Assembly (NCBI RefSeq): GCF_028736215.1
Contig: NZ_CP117883.1
Location: 1,364,001-1,428,000, forward strand
Direction: 5' to 3'
DNA from: Mucilaginibacter sp. KACC 22773
GTDB lineage: Bacteria > Bacteroidota > Bacteroidia > Sphingobacteriales > Sphingobacteriaceae
DNA length: 64,000 nt
Program-made: the position numbers and the translations under genes
In this document: positions 16,372 to 25,000 of the stretch, in pieces
Numbering within the stretch: position 1 is the first letter of the stretch
Layout: each line of letters starts with the position of its first letter
Notes under the pieces: model-generated
Told to the model about the DNA's origin: nothing
Database searches by the model: none
What the model saw: the letters and a program-made list of their open reading frames with translations, nothing else

Positions 16372-16470
16372 AGTCTTGAGTCGAAAGTCTTAAGTTCCAT
16401 GAGGCTGTTTTTAAACAGCTTCTAAATAAAAGACAAGCAAAATATGACTTGAGACTTCCGGCTAAAGACT
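16372..16470. repeat. Intergenic inverted-repeat element (REP/MITE-like)
   Basis: Two 25-base arms, 16372-16396 and 16446-16470, are imperfect inverted copies of each other (about 20 of 25 positions match). Between them is a second hairpin with arms GCTGTTT (16404-16410) and AAACAGC (16413-16419). The AGTCTTGAGTC-type arms resemble dispersed intergenic sequences I associate with Sphingobacteriaceae genomes. It codes for nothing. It could also act as a terminator for the DinB gene. Confidence 0.55.
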
Positions 16471-16567
16471 GTTGACTTAACAATGGATTATCCCGCAGAT
16501 ATTCCGCTTTTCAGCATGATTTTTGTGGGTAATTAAGAAGCAGATGCTGCGATAAACCGAAAAAATC

Positions 16568-17332
16568 ATGAAACGGAATGTAAAAAGTTTGGCTGGCTTC
16601 AGTATGGGGGCAACCGATGGTGAATTTGGAAAACTGGAAGAGTTTTATTTTGACGATGAAACCTGGACTATACGTTACCTGATTGTTAAAACGGGGGGTT
16701 GGCTGTTTGGCCGCAGGGTGCTGATTTCGCCTGCTGCATTAAAAACGCCCGATTGGGAAAATAAAGTTTTCCCGGTGAACCTAACCAAAAAGCAAATTGA
16801 ACACAGCCCTGATATTGATACGGAAAGAACAGTTTCCCGGCAGCAGGAAATCGACCTGTATAGTCACTACGGCTGGCCATACATGGGTTCCGCCGGAGCA
16901 GGATTTTATGGGGGCATGGGTATGTCGGGCATGATGGAGTCCCGGGTACCGTTTGAAGAAAGCATTTTGGCAACAACAACCGGCGATAAGCACGTCAACC
17001 CACATCTGCGCAGCACCCGCGAAGTTACAGGTTACCGCATTCATGCCACTAACGGCGAAATTGGCGATGTGGAAGATTTTATTGTTGACGATCAAAGTTG
17101 GCGCATCCATTTCCTGGTAGTGGATACCGGTCATTGGTTTCCGGGAAAAAAGGTGCTGGTATCACCCAAATGGATCACCCATGTAAAATGGGAAGAAGAC
17201 GCGGTTTATGTAGATATCACGGTTAACGCCGTAAAGAACAGTCCTGAATACGACCCCTCGGTGCCGCTGCCCGAAACCAATGAAAATGAATTTTACAGGC
17301 ACTACGGTAACGAGGCAGAAAACAGCTATTGA
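16568..17332 (+). CDS. Double PRC-barrel domain protein
   Basis: A 254-residue soluble protein made of two PRC-barrel-like units, about 1-90 and 145-240. Each contains the same pattern: G(E/D)FG or GEIGD, then an acidic DD-x-(T/S)W-(T/R)I-(R/H)(Y/F)L(I/V)V stretch, a G-W/H-W-(L/F)-(F/P)-G segment, and K-V-(L/F) followed by P. The linker (about 110-130) is glycine- and methionine-rich. Proteins of this type, with DinB, Hsp20 and universal stress genes, are often stress-induced in Bacteroidota and cyanobacteria. No enzymatic residues are apparent. A strong terminator follows 156 bases downstream. Confidence 0.85.
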   Translation: MKRNVKSLAGFSMGATDGEFGKLEEFYFDDETWTIRYLIVKTGGWLFGRRVLISPAALKTPDWENKVFPVNLTKKQIEHSPDIDTERTVSRQQEIDLYSHYGWPYMGSAGAGFYGGMGMSGMMESRVPFEESILATTTGDKHVNPHLRSTREVTGYRIHATNGEIGDVEDFIVDDQSWRIHFLVVDTGHWFPGKKVLVSPKWITHVKWEEDAVYVDITVNAVKNSPEYDPSVPLPETNENEFYRHYGNEAENSY

Positions 17333-17488
17333 TTCATCACATTGCCCCATCGGGCTTAATATCATTAAGTTAAAAAAAGCAGAAAGATAAATAATATTGA
17401 ACATTGAATTTTGAATGCCCAACACCGAAGTTTTTTCCTTCATTACCCGATATTGGACATTCCTTATAAACAACTGTACATGCATCAC

Positions 17489-17542
17489 TTGCCGGGCAAG
17501 GAATAACAACCCCGGGGCCAATCCCCGGCCCGGCAATTTTTT
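17489..17542 (+). terminator. Branched hairpin terminator after the PRC-barrel gene
   Basis: Outer arms TTGCCGGG (17489-17496) and CCCGGCAA (17529-17536) enclose an inner stem CCGGGG (17512-17517) and CCCCGG (17523-17528), followed directly by six Ts (17537-17542). It sits between convergent genes and is the clearest intrinsic terminator in this part of the window. Confidence 0.8.
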
Positions 17543-17564
17543 GGTTAAAAACTATAAAAACTAT

Positions 17565-17774
17565 TTACTTTTCCAGTTCCGCTTTTCTTTCCCGGTATTC
17601 TTTTTGGTCAATCTCGCCCCTGGCAAAACGTTTTTTTAGGATATCCAGCGGTCTTTCCCGCTGATACCGCTGCCCGGGTATGCCAATAGGCAGGGCAAAT
17701 ATCCAAATGACTATCAGGCCCCAAACTATCCACCAAATCCAGTTCATTCCCCAGTAATATTGATAATACCACAT
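17565..17774 (-). CDS. Small membrane protein with SHOCT domain
   Basis: A 69-residue protein from the ATG at 17774. Residues about 8-30 form one very tryptophan-rich transmembrane helix (WGMNWIWWIVWGLIVIWIF), and the C-terminal 30 residues are a SHOCT motif (LDILKKRFARGEIDQKEYRERKAEL), a short helical pair usually used for oligomerisation. The longer open frame upstream is antisense to the next gene and is rejected. It lies 4 bases after the stop of the 63-residue hypothetical gene, so the two are probably translated from one transcript. Function unknown. Confidence 0.85.
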   Translation of the reverse strand: MWYYQYYWGMNWIWWIVWGLIVIWIFALPIGIPGQRYQRERPLDILKKRFARGEIDQKEYRERKAELEK

Positions 17775-17778
17775 GACT

Positions 17779-17970
17779 TTATTTTTTAAATGGATGTTGA
17801 ATTTTTTCCTGCAAACGCCGCCATTTTGCCAGCGCTTCCTGCGCGAGTTTCCTGGCACGCTCTGCCGCTTGTCCCTGCTGATCTTTTTCGGCAAGCGGAC
17901 CTTCCGTTTTAAGCTCGGGTGCCGGTTGCCCGGCATCATTTTGCTTGCTTTGATCTATACTGGCCAACAT
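17779..17970 (-). CDS. Small helical hypothetical protein
   Basis: A 63-residue protein starting at the ATG at 17970. An earlier in-frame start at 18012 would run through the hsp20 terminator hairpin, so I reject it. It is hydrophilic, with an acidic, glutamine-rich first half and a basic amphipathic helix (about residues 37-60, AAERARKLAQEALAKWRRL). I do not recognise a family. The 4-base spacing to the SHOCT membrane protein and conserved-looking composition support a real gene, possibly a cytosolic partner of that protein. Confidence 0.6.
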   Translation of the reverse strand: MLASIDQSKQNDAGQPAPELKTEGPLAEKDQQGQAAERARKLAQEALAKWRRLQEKIQHPFKK

Positions 17971-17974
17971 AACT

Positions 17975-18004
17975 AAAAAAATAAAGGCGCCTGGTACGGC
18001 GCCT
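17975..18004 (-). terminator. Intrinsic terminator of hsp20
   Basis: On the minus strand a perfect 7-bp stem, AGGCGCC and GGCGCCT (18004-17998 and 17991-17985) with a 6-base loop, is followed by a run of ten bases that are nearly all T (17984-17975). It starts 25 bases after the hsp20 stop codon and should separate hsp20 from the two small downstream genes. Confidence 0.85.
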
Positions 18005-18028
18005 GTTAACAATTGCCGCAGTTGTGGC

Positions 18029-18466
18029 TTATTTAATCTCTATCTGGCGGCTGGCCGTCCTGGTTTCTTCTTTTTTGGCCACATTAACCTTCAGTAAGCC
18101 GTCGGTGTATTCCGCATTGATACCCTCGTTATCCACAGAATCGGGCAGTGTAAATGAGCGTACAAATGAGGTATAATTATATTCGCATTTGTTGTACTTT
18201 TTGTCGTTAGCCGGTTGCCCGCTTTGTTTTTCGGCCGAAATGGTGAGTACGTCGCGGTCAAGGCTTACTTTAAAATCTTCTTTGCTTAGCCCCGGCGCGG
18301 CCAGTTCAATATGGTAATAGCCATCCGTTTCTGAAATGTTAACCGCCGGCACGCGCGACACCATACGGTCGGATAAAAAAGTGTCGTTCATGATAGATTC
18401 AAAAATGTCGTCGAACCCCGGGCGCAGCATATTGCTTTTGCCGTCATTAAACTTTACAAGTGTCAT
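18029..18466 (-). CDS. Small heat-shock protein, Hsp20/alpha-crystallin family
   Basis: A 145-residue ATP-independent holdase chaperone. The alpha-crystallin domain spans about 45-135: VNISETDGYYHIELAAPGLSKEDFKVSLDRDVLTISAEK, and the dimer/strand-9 block with ADGLLKV-like TDGLLKVNVAKK near the C-terminus. The last residues, RQIEIK, supply the I-x-I anchor for oligomer assembly. The N-terminal region (MTLVKFN...FDDIFESIMND) is typical for Bacteroidota members. A strong Shine-Dalgarno and a hairpin lie in the leader (separate entry), which may indicate translational heat control. Confidence 0.95.
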   Translation of the reverse strand: MTLVKFNDGKSNMLRPGFDDIFESIMNDTFLSDRMVSRVPAVNISETDGYYHIELAAPGLSKEDFKVSLDRDVLTISAEKQSGQPANDKKYNKCEYNYTSFVRSFTLPDSVDNEGINAEYTDGLLKVNVAKKEETRTASRQIEIK

Positions 18467-18470
18467 GATG

Positions 18471-18509
18471 CTTCCTCCTCTTGATTTTTGATCTGCCGGA
18501 ATATCCGGC
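18471..18509 (-). promoter_or_regulatory. hsp20 leader: strong Shine-Dalgarno plus GCCGGA hairpin
   Basis: AGGAGG (18479-18474) stands 7 bases before the hsp20 ATG, an ideal Shine-Dalgarno, although most genes here lack one. Fourteen or more bases further upstream is a perfect 6-bp inverted repeat GCCGGA-N3-TCCGGC (18495-18509). The pair could be an operator or part of a temperature-responsive leader. Confidence 0.5.
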
Positions 18510-18885
18510 TTACTGTTACAACAAAGGGGAATGCGGGTGGTTTGTCATTTTTTTATTTTGACCCAACTAAATGCTCCCATAATTGTATGTCAAAAGCCCA
18601 ATAAGGAATTGATGCCGGGAAATCATTTAAACCATGATTTTGCAGGCCCGCTTATTAACATGTACTTTCACGGCTACTTGTCAATAAGCATTATACAGTT
18701 ACCATGTTAGGTTTTTGGGGGCCGAATTGTATTGTAAAATCCGAACTTACCCCTTGTTTTAAAATATCCCTCGTTTTTAACATTTCAGATTACGTAACTG
18801 CCGCATCATGATGACGTATTTATACGATTGTATATCTGTGCTTTAGGCAGGATATTTACTCCCGGTTTAATCATCTGTAAACGTT
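18510..18885. other. Divergent intergenic region upstream of hsp20 and the DUF3108-like gene
   Basis: About 375 bases with no open frame of note on either strand. It must hold the promoters of both flanking genes. A 10-bp palindrome CATCATGATG occurs near 18804, and a TATATCTGTG stretch near 18830 is a weak -7 candidate for the downstream gene. I see nothing else. Confidence 0.4.
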
Positions 18886-19578
18886 ATGAAAAAATTGATC
18901 ATCCTGCTGCTATGCGCTGCTATTGGCGGGCATGCAGTTAACGCCCAAAGTTGTAACCAGTTTGTTAACAACGTCAACGGCAAAAAACTCAGTTATATTA
19001 ACCACGATGCCAAGGGACAGCCACAAATGACCGCTGTTTATACCAGCACCAAAAAAGACGCGTCGACCGTGGCGGTACATGCCGTTATCAGCGACCATAA
19101 TGGCAAGGTTATGGGCACCGGCGATTCGGAGATGATTTGCAGTGGGGACGCGATTAAGATTGATATGAAATCGTTTATCCCGGCCGCCTCTATGAAACAA
19201 TACGGGGACATGCAGGTGAATGGCGAAGCCAGGTACCTTAGTTACCCTGCCGATATTAAAGCCGGGCAAACGCTTGATGATGGATCGGTAACTATCAGCC
19301 TGAATAATGGCGGCGCGGCAAAAGGGGAGATGCAAATGGACATTGTTAACCGTAAAGTAGAAGCAACCGAAACAGTAACCACGGGGGGCGGTAGTTTTGA
19401 TTGCTTTAAAATAACGTACGATGCTACAACCACGATGAAGATGATGGGGATCAGTATACCTTTCAGGATGAAAGTAATCGAGTGGTTCGCGCCAAAACTG
19501 GGGCGTTTTGTAAAGTCGGAAACCTATAGTAAAAATGGCAAGCTAATGGGCACCATGACACTGGAGTCTATTAACTGA
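18886..19578 (+). CDS. Secreted DUF3108-like (TapB-type) protein
   Basis: A 230-residue exported protein; the signal peptide is residues 1-20 (core LIILLLCAAIGG, cleavage after NAQ). The mature part is a beta-rich domain resembling DUF3108-like proteins: an early KLSYINHDAKGQ strand, a central CSGDAIKIDMKSFIP block, and a C-terminal VIEWFAPKLGRFVKSETYSKNGKLMG hairpin, which in the family describes a lipid- or polymer-binding half barrel. Two Cys (after the signal and in MICSGD) may pair. Function is not established and there is no clear operon partner. Confidence 0.72.
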   Translation: MKKLIILLLCAAIGGHAVNAQSCNQFVNNVNGKKLSYINHDAKGQPQMTAVYTSTKKDASTVAVHAVISDHNGKVMGTGDSEMICSGDAIKIDMKSFIPAASMKQYGDMQVNGEARYLSYPADIKAGQTLDDGSVTISLNNGGAAKGEMQMDIVNRKVEATETVTTGGGSFDCFKITYDATTTMKMMGISIPFRMKVIEWFAPKLGRFVKSETYSKNGKLMGTMTLESIN

Positions 19579-19702
19579 TCAAACATTAGTGGCTTTTTTA
19601 CTTTACAAATTTCGGGAATAAACGTTACCCGCTTTCTTAGCCTATCTCTGTTGACTTGAACAAATTTGTTACGATTACCTATGGACAGCTGCCAAGGAAT
19701 TC

Positions 19703-19735
19703 GTTGCCATAAAAAGGATTAGATTTCTAACTTTG
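19703..19735 (+). promoter_or_regulatory. Promoter of the chrB-araC fusion gene
   Basis: GTTG at 19703-19706 and TAACTTTG at 19728-19735 are separated by 21 bases, fitting the Bacteroidota -33/-7 layout. The -7 box ends 8 bases before the ATG at 19744, placing the transcription start within a few bases of the start codon, so the mRNA is probably leaderless or nearly so. Confidence 0.6.
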
Positions 19736-19743
19736 GTAACGAA

Positions 19744-20583
19744 ATGAAATGGATTACCCGCGAACATCCGAAGATAGACCGTATTGCCTGTCCCTGGCTA
19801 ATCAAACGCTTTATCGATTCCGAGGCTGAGATTATTTATGTACCGGTAGACCAGGTGATTTCGCAGGCCGCAGCCTTGAATGCTATTCCCTTTGACCTTC
19901 CGGGTGTGGAGTACACGCACTACGACGACCAGTGTACCTTTGATTATTTTATAAAAAAGCATCAGCTCAAGGATATCGCGCTCGACCGCATAGCTGCCAT
20001 TGTTCGGGGGGCCGATACGGATAGACATGATTTCGCCCCTCAGGCATCGGGTTTGTCGGCCATTTTTTTAGGGTTATCAAAAAATATCCCTGATGACCAC
20101 GAACTGCTGGAACTGGGTATAAAAGTATATGACGGCTTATACACCTGGGCCAAATATCTGTACGAGCAAAAACATATACAGGAGCCTGTAGAATTCCTTT
20201 TACTGGAGGTTTTTAATAAATACCTGAAGCAGCAGGGATCAAAAAAAGCACCGGTATGGGCAAAAGAGATTAAGGAGATGATTCAGGACCAAATTGATAC
20301 CAATATGAGCTTAAGCTTGCAACAGGTGTCGGAAGAACTAAAGATTAACCCGGCCTACCTGTCGCGGGAGTTTTCAAGGTACTTCGAAAATTTATCCTTC
20401 GGCGACTATATCCGTAAAATGCGCATCGAAAAATCAATAAACCTGATGGAAACCACCGACTACTCTTTAACGGAGATTGCTTACCTCACCGGATTTTCGG
20501 ACCAAAGCCATTTTAACCGGATTTTCAAAAAACAAATGGGGATGAGGGCGTCTGAGTACAAAAAAAACGTGGTAAAAAAGTAA
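19744..20583 (+). CDS. ChrB-domain / AraC-HTH fusion regulator
   Basis: A 279-residue protein with two parts. Residues 1-about 150 match the chromate-resistance ChrB domain: WITREHPKIDRIACPWLIKRFID at the N-terminus, GVEYTHYDDQCTFDYFI, IVRGADTDRHDFAPQASGL and DDHELLELGIKVYD. Residues about 180-279 are an AraC-type double HTH (SLQQVSEELKINPAYLSREF; SLTEIAYLTGFSDQSHFNRIF). Classical ChrB regulators pair this domain with a different N-terminal DNA-binding region, so this is a swapped architecture. The gene directly precedes tolC-RND-adaptor-chrA, so it most likely senses chromate or a related oxyanion and activates that operon. Cys17, Cys63 and the histidines of the ChrB part are candidate ligands. 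Confidence 0.9.
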   Translation: MKWITREHPKIDRIACPWLIKRFIDSEAEIIYVPVDQVISQAAALNAIPFDLPGVEYTHYDDQCTFDYFIKKHQLKDIALDRIAAIVRGADTDRHDFAPQASGLSAIFLGLSKNIPDDHELLELGIKVYDGLYTWAKYLYEQKHIQEPVEFLLLEVFNKYLKQQGSKKAPVWAKEIKEMIQDQIDTNMSLSLQQVSEELKINPAYLSREFSRYFENLSFGDYIRKMRIEKSINLMETTDYSLTEIAYLTGFSDQSHFNRIFKKQMGMRASEYKKNVVKK

Positions 20584-20589
20584 AGCAGA

Positions 20590-20624
20590 TTCTATTCGGT
20601 AAAATCTGTTCTATTTTAAAATAG
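20590..20624 (+). promoter_or_regulatory. Candidate operator of the efflux operon
   Basis: Two direct copies of TTCTATT, each followed by AAAAT (spacers of 4 and 2 bases), start at 20590 and 20609. The second forms a perfect 14-base palindrome, CTATTTTAAAATAG (20611-20624). Direct repeats about two helical turns apart are typical for AraC-type binding. A one-mismatch -7 box, TAGTATTG (20635-20642), lies just downstream, and tolC starts at 20674. Confidence 0.5.
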
Positions 20625-20673
20625 TAAATTGCCATAGTATTGCGCTTACATATACAGCACTGGATTTCCAGCT

Positions 20674-22071
20674 ATGAAATATCCCGACTTACCCGCCCTT
20701 CCAAAAATCAGCGTGCTTGCAGGTGTGCTTCTTTGTTTTTTATTCCCCAGGCAAACTTTGGGGCAGCAAAGTAAGCCCTATCTTGATTCCCTGCTGCATA
20801 CCGCAACAGCTAATTATCCCTTGATAAAAGCCAAGAGATTGCAAACACAATCTTTACAATATGCTGTGAAGTATAAGCAGAATGGCATTATTCCGTTGCT
20901 TAACGCATCGTACCAGGTAGATTATGCAACCGCCAATAATATAACCGGCATGGTTTATCCGCAGTTTATTACACCTATCAGCGGTCCGCCAAGCAAGGGT
21001 AATGATTATAGCGGCGTGCCGGGCAGCGCGGCCGCACTTAACCTGCAATGGGAACCCATTACTTTTGGTCAGCGCCGTGCCGAAGTTGACCTGGCTAAGG
21101 GCAGATTGAAATACGGGCAGGCAGACGAGAACTTAACCCTGTTTCAGCACCAGGTAAATGTAATTGGCGCCTGGTTAAATTATTTGCTGGTTAGCGAGTT
21201 GATTAAAGTTTACCGGTCAAATATTGATAGAGCAGCTTTTAATTTAAAACAGGCCCAAACCCTGGTAATAAGCGGTTTGCGGCCCGGAACCGACTCTTCG
21301 TCCTTTCAATCGGAGTATACACGGGCCCAAATGCAATTAATTACTTTTGAAAGGCAACAGGATTCCACGTTGATAGCGCTTAAGGAACTGGTAGGTGGTA
21401 CGCTACCAGCCGGCCTAGTGGTTGATACTTCACTTTTTAAAACTCTCCCCGTAATTGCTTTAAGCGATACTATAACAACCAGCCACCCCGAAGTGCAATT
21501 GGGACAGGCCAACCTAAATGCCAATGAACTGGCGTTAAAATCATTAAAGCGAAGTATCCTGCCCAAATTAACCTTATGGAGCACCGGTTACGGTCGGGGA
21601 TCGGGCATTGCCGCAGATGGTTCGGTAAACTCCGGCGACGGCTGGCGCTTTCAGCGTTATAATTATGGTGTGGGGGCACAAATTGCTTTTCCGATACTGG
21701 AAGTTTTCAGGCACGAGCCCGTATGGAAACAACAGGAACTTATCACCGCATCAAGCCGTGAGCAACTTTTGCAAACCGAATTACACCTTAATACCCAAAA
21801 AGAAATTGCAGCATCCAATTTTAAAAGGGCGCTGCAATCGGCGCAGCTTGCACCGCAGCAATTACACTCCGCCGAGTATACCTACAAGGGTATTCAATCA
21901 AGATATAAGTCGGGCCTTATTAATTATTACGATGTGATCCAGGCACAGCAATTATTATTTCAGTCGGCAGCTACAGTCAGCATCGCCTATTACAGTACAT
22001 GGCGGGCATTATTAAGTGAAGCGGCTTACAGTGGCAACCTCAACCTGTTTTTAAATCAATACGGCAAATGA
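20674..22071 (+). CDS. TolC-family outer-membrane efflux protein
   Basis: A 465-residue outer-membrane channel subunit. It has an N-terminal export signal (hydrophobic LAGVLLCFLFP, cleavage near LGQQ) and two repeated helical hairpins typical of TolC/OMF proteins; QSRYKSGLINYYDVIQAQQLL is the conserved second-repeat motif. It connects the RND pump and adaptor encoded next to the exterior. Its stop overlaps the RND start by 4 bases (ATGA), indicating translational coupling. No lipobox is seen, unlike many Bacteroidota OMFs. Confidence 0.9.
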   Translation: MKYPDLPALPKISVLAGVLLCFLFPRQTLGQQSKPYLDSLLHTATANYPLIKAKRLQTQSLQYAVKYKQNGIIPLLNASYQVDYATANNITGMVYPQFITPISGPPSKGNDYSGVPGSAAALNLQWEPITFGQRRAEVDLAKGRLKYGQADENLTLFQHQVNVIGAWLNYLLVSELIKVYRSNIDRAAFNLKQAQTLVISGLRPGTDSSSFQSEYTRAQMQLITFERQQDSTLIALKELVGGTLPAGLVVDTSLFKTLPVIALSDTITTSHPEVQLGQANLNANELALKSLKRSILPKLTLWSTGYGRGSGIAADGSVNSGDGWRFQRYNYGVGAQIAFPILEVFRHEPVWKQQELITASSREQLLQTELHLNTQKEIAASNFKRALQSAQLAPQQLHSAEYTYKGIQSRYKSGLINYYDVIQAQQLLFQSAATVSIAYYSTWRALLSEAAYSGNLNLFLNQYGK

Positions 22072-25000
22072 ACATTATCCAGTTTTTATACGCCTCATTA
22101 AGAAAACCGGTCACCATTGTTGTAGCCGTTATTGCCATCGTTTTTTTCGCGGTGGTATCTATACGTACCATGCCGGTAGATATTTTCCCGAAGCTGGGTA
22201 CCCCCACTATTTATGTGGCGCAAACTTACGGCGGGCTATCAGCCGAACAGATTGAAGGGTTTGTAACCTCCTATTATGAGTACCACTTTTTGTATGTAAC
22301 CGGCATTAAATCTGTAGAAAGCAAAACCATCCAGGGGGTTACTTTATTAAAATTGAATTTTTACGAGGGCACCGATATGGGGCAGGCCACCGGCGAGGTT
22401 GTATCAATGGTAAACCGCGCGCGGGCATTTATGCCTCCCGGCACGGTATCGCCATTTGTAACCCGCTTTGACGGGGGAAGCGTGGCGGTCGGCCAGCTGG
22501 TTTTCAGCAGCCCTACCAGGTCATTAGGCGAGGTATCAGATCTGGCTTTATTTAAGGTACGACCCATGTTTTCCACCCTGCCCGGTGTTTCGGCGCCGCC
22601 GCCGTTTGGCGGTAATCAACGTTCGGTATTGATTAAAGCAGATCCGAATAAATTGCGTAGTTATGGTGTCAGTCCCGAGGAACTGGTAACGGCCATTGCC
22701 AAAGGGAACACCATCCTCCCGGCGGGTAACCTTCGTGTGGGCGATCAGATGCTCATTGCCCCCCAAAATACGGTTGTAGATAATATACAGGATTTGGGCA
22801 ACATCCCCGTAAAAACGGGCAGCGGTCCGGCCATTTACGTACATGACCTGGCGCAGGTGGATAATGGAGCCGATATTACAGCAGGTTATGCGTTAATTAA
22901 CGGCAAACGTTCTGTTTATATCCCTGTTACCAAAAGGGCCGATGCCTCCACCTGGGATGTGGTACAAAAGGTGAAAGCAGCCTTGCCCGATATGCAGGCC
23001 GCCATTCCGCCAGATATCAAAGTAAGTTATGAGTTTGATCAATCGGGCTATGTTATCAATTCATTAAAAAGCTTAATGACCGAGGGCATTTTAGGCGCTT
23101 TACTTACCGGCCTTATGGTACTGCTATTTTTGCGCGACTGGCGCGGTTCGCTCATCGTGGTTTTAACTATCCCGCTGGCCTTGCTTTCGGCGGTTATCTG
23201 CCTCAAACTTTTTGGGCAATCCATCAACATTATGACTCTTGGCGGCCTGGCACTGGCCATAGGTATTTTGGTAGATGAAGCCACCGTAACAATAGAAAAC
23301 ATCCACCATCACCAGGAAAAAGGCGAGCTGAAGGGGCGCGCCATTTTAGAAGCCTGTAAAGAAATTGCCTTGCCTAAATTGTTAATCCTTCTTTGTATCC
23401 TGGCGGTATTCTTCCCGGCTTTCTTTATGTCGGGTATTCCTAAAGCCATGTTCCTGCCGCTTTCGCTGGCTGTTGGTTTTGCCATGATAGCTTCTTTCCT
23501 GTTGTCACAATCATTTGTGCCGGTTGTTGCCAATTGGTTGTTTAAAGACCAGCCGGCCGAAACCGCAAAAGAAGGCAAGCGCATGGCCCGTTTTAAAGAA
23601 CGACATGGAAGGCTGATCCTGCGGCTTTCGCCCGGCAGAAACATACTAATACCCGTTTACCTGGTCCTTTCATTTGGCCTGGTGGCGTTGCTTTTTTTAA
23701 CAGTTGGTAAAGAATTATTTCCGAAAGTTGATGCCGGGCAGTTCCAGGTAAGGCTAAGGTTGCCCGAAGGAACACGTATTGAACGGACAGAAGCAAAAAC
23801 AAAACAACTGCTGCACCTGGTTGATAGCCTGTCGGGTGGCAATAAAATTGCGATATCATCTGCCTATGTTGGTTTAGTGGGTTCAAGTTACCCGGTGAGC
23901 GTTATCCACTTGTGGACGAGTGGGCCCGAGGAGGCCCTGTTAAAAGTTAAATTTATCTCAGGTTCGGGCATCAAAATAGATGATTTCAGGGAAAAGGTAC
24001 GCCAGGCGGTAAGTGTGCAAATGCCCGGGGCGCATATTTCTTTTGAGCCGGCAGATTTGGTGGGCCAGGTGATGAGCCAGGGAACGGGCACCCCTATACA
24101 GGTACAGGTTTTAGGTAAAAGCCTGGCACAGGACCGCCAGTTTGGAAAAAAGATTGTTGAGCGTTTGAAAACCCTGCCTTACCTGCGCGATGTGGCTTAT
24201 AGCGCCCCGCAAGGTTACCCGGCCATGAAAATTGAATTTGACCGGGTAAAGCTGGGTCAGTTAGGCTTAACTGTTGAGGATGCCGGGAAATCGCTGGCTG
24301 CAGCAACTTCATCCAGCCGTTTTACGCAGCCCAATTATTGGGTAGATAAAACAGCCGGAACAGCTTACCAGGTACAGGTGCAGATACCGGAGCTGGTGAT
24401 GAACGACCCAGCGCAGGTGGATAATATTTTGTTGAGCTCCAATAATGGCAAACAGGTTTACATGCGCGATGTAGCAACCTGGAAAATGGGCAATACCGAA
24501 GGCGAATTTGACCGCTTAAACCAAAAACGCTTTATTACCATAACTGCCAATTTGCAGGGCAAAGCGCTGGGTTCGGCCATTAACGATATCGATAAGATTA
24601 TCAGTGAAACCGGCAAACTGCCCGAAGGCATGAAAATACAGCAGCCGGGCCAGGCCGAAGTTTTTTTACAAACTTTTCAGGAGTTGCAGAATGGTATTTT
24701 GCTGGCTATCGTGGTAATTTTCCTTTTGTTAGCAGTAAACTTCCAGTCGTTCAGGTTATCGCTGGTCATTATCTCGGTTATACCGGGCATATTAGCTGGG
24801 AGCCTGCTGTTGCTATGGATCTGCGGTAAAACACTGAATATACAATCCTATATGGGCTGTATCATGGCTGTAGGTGTGGCCGTGGCCAATGCCATCCTGT
24901 TTGTGACGCAGGCAGAAAAATATAGAAGTGAAAAATTACAGGAGCCCTATTTGCAGGGAATTAAAGACCGGATAAGACCTATCCTGATGACCAGCTTAGC

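Noticed and set aside
17971..18012. Upstream start (18012) for the small hypothetical gene
   Set aside because: It would place coding sequence in the hsp20 terminator hairpin and T-tract; the ATG at 17970 directly follows the terminator.
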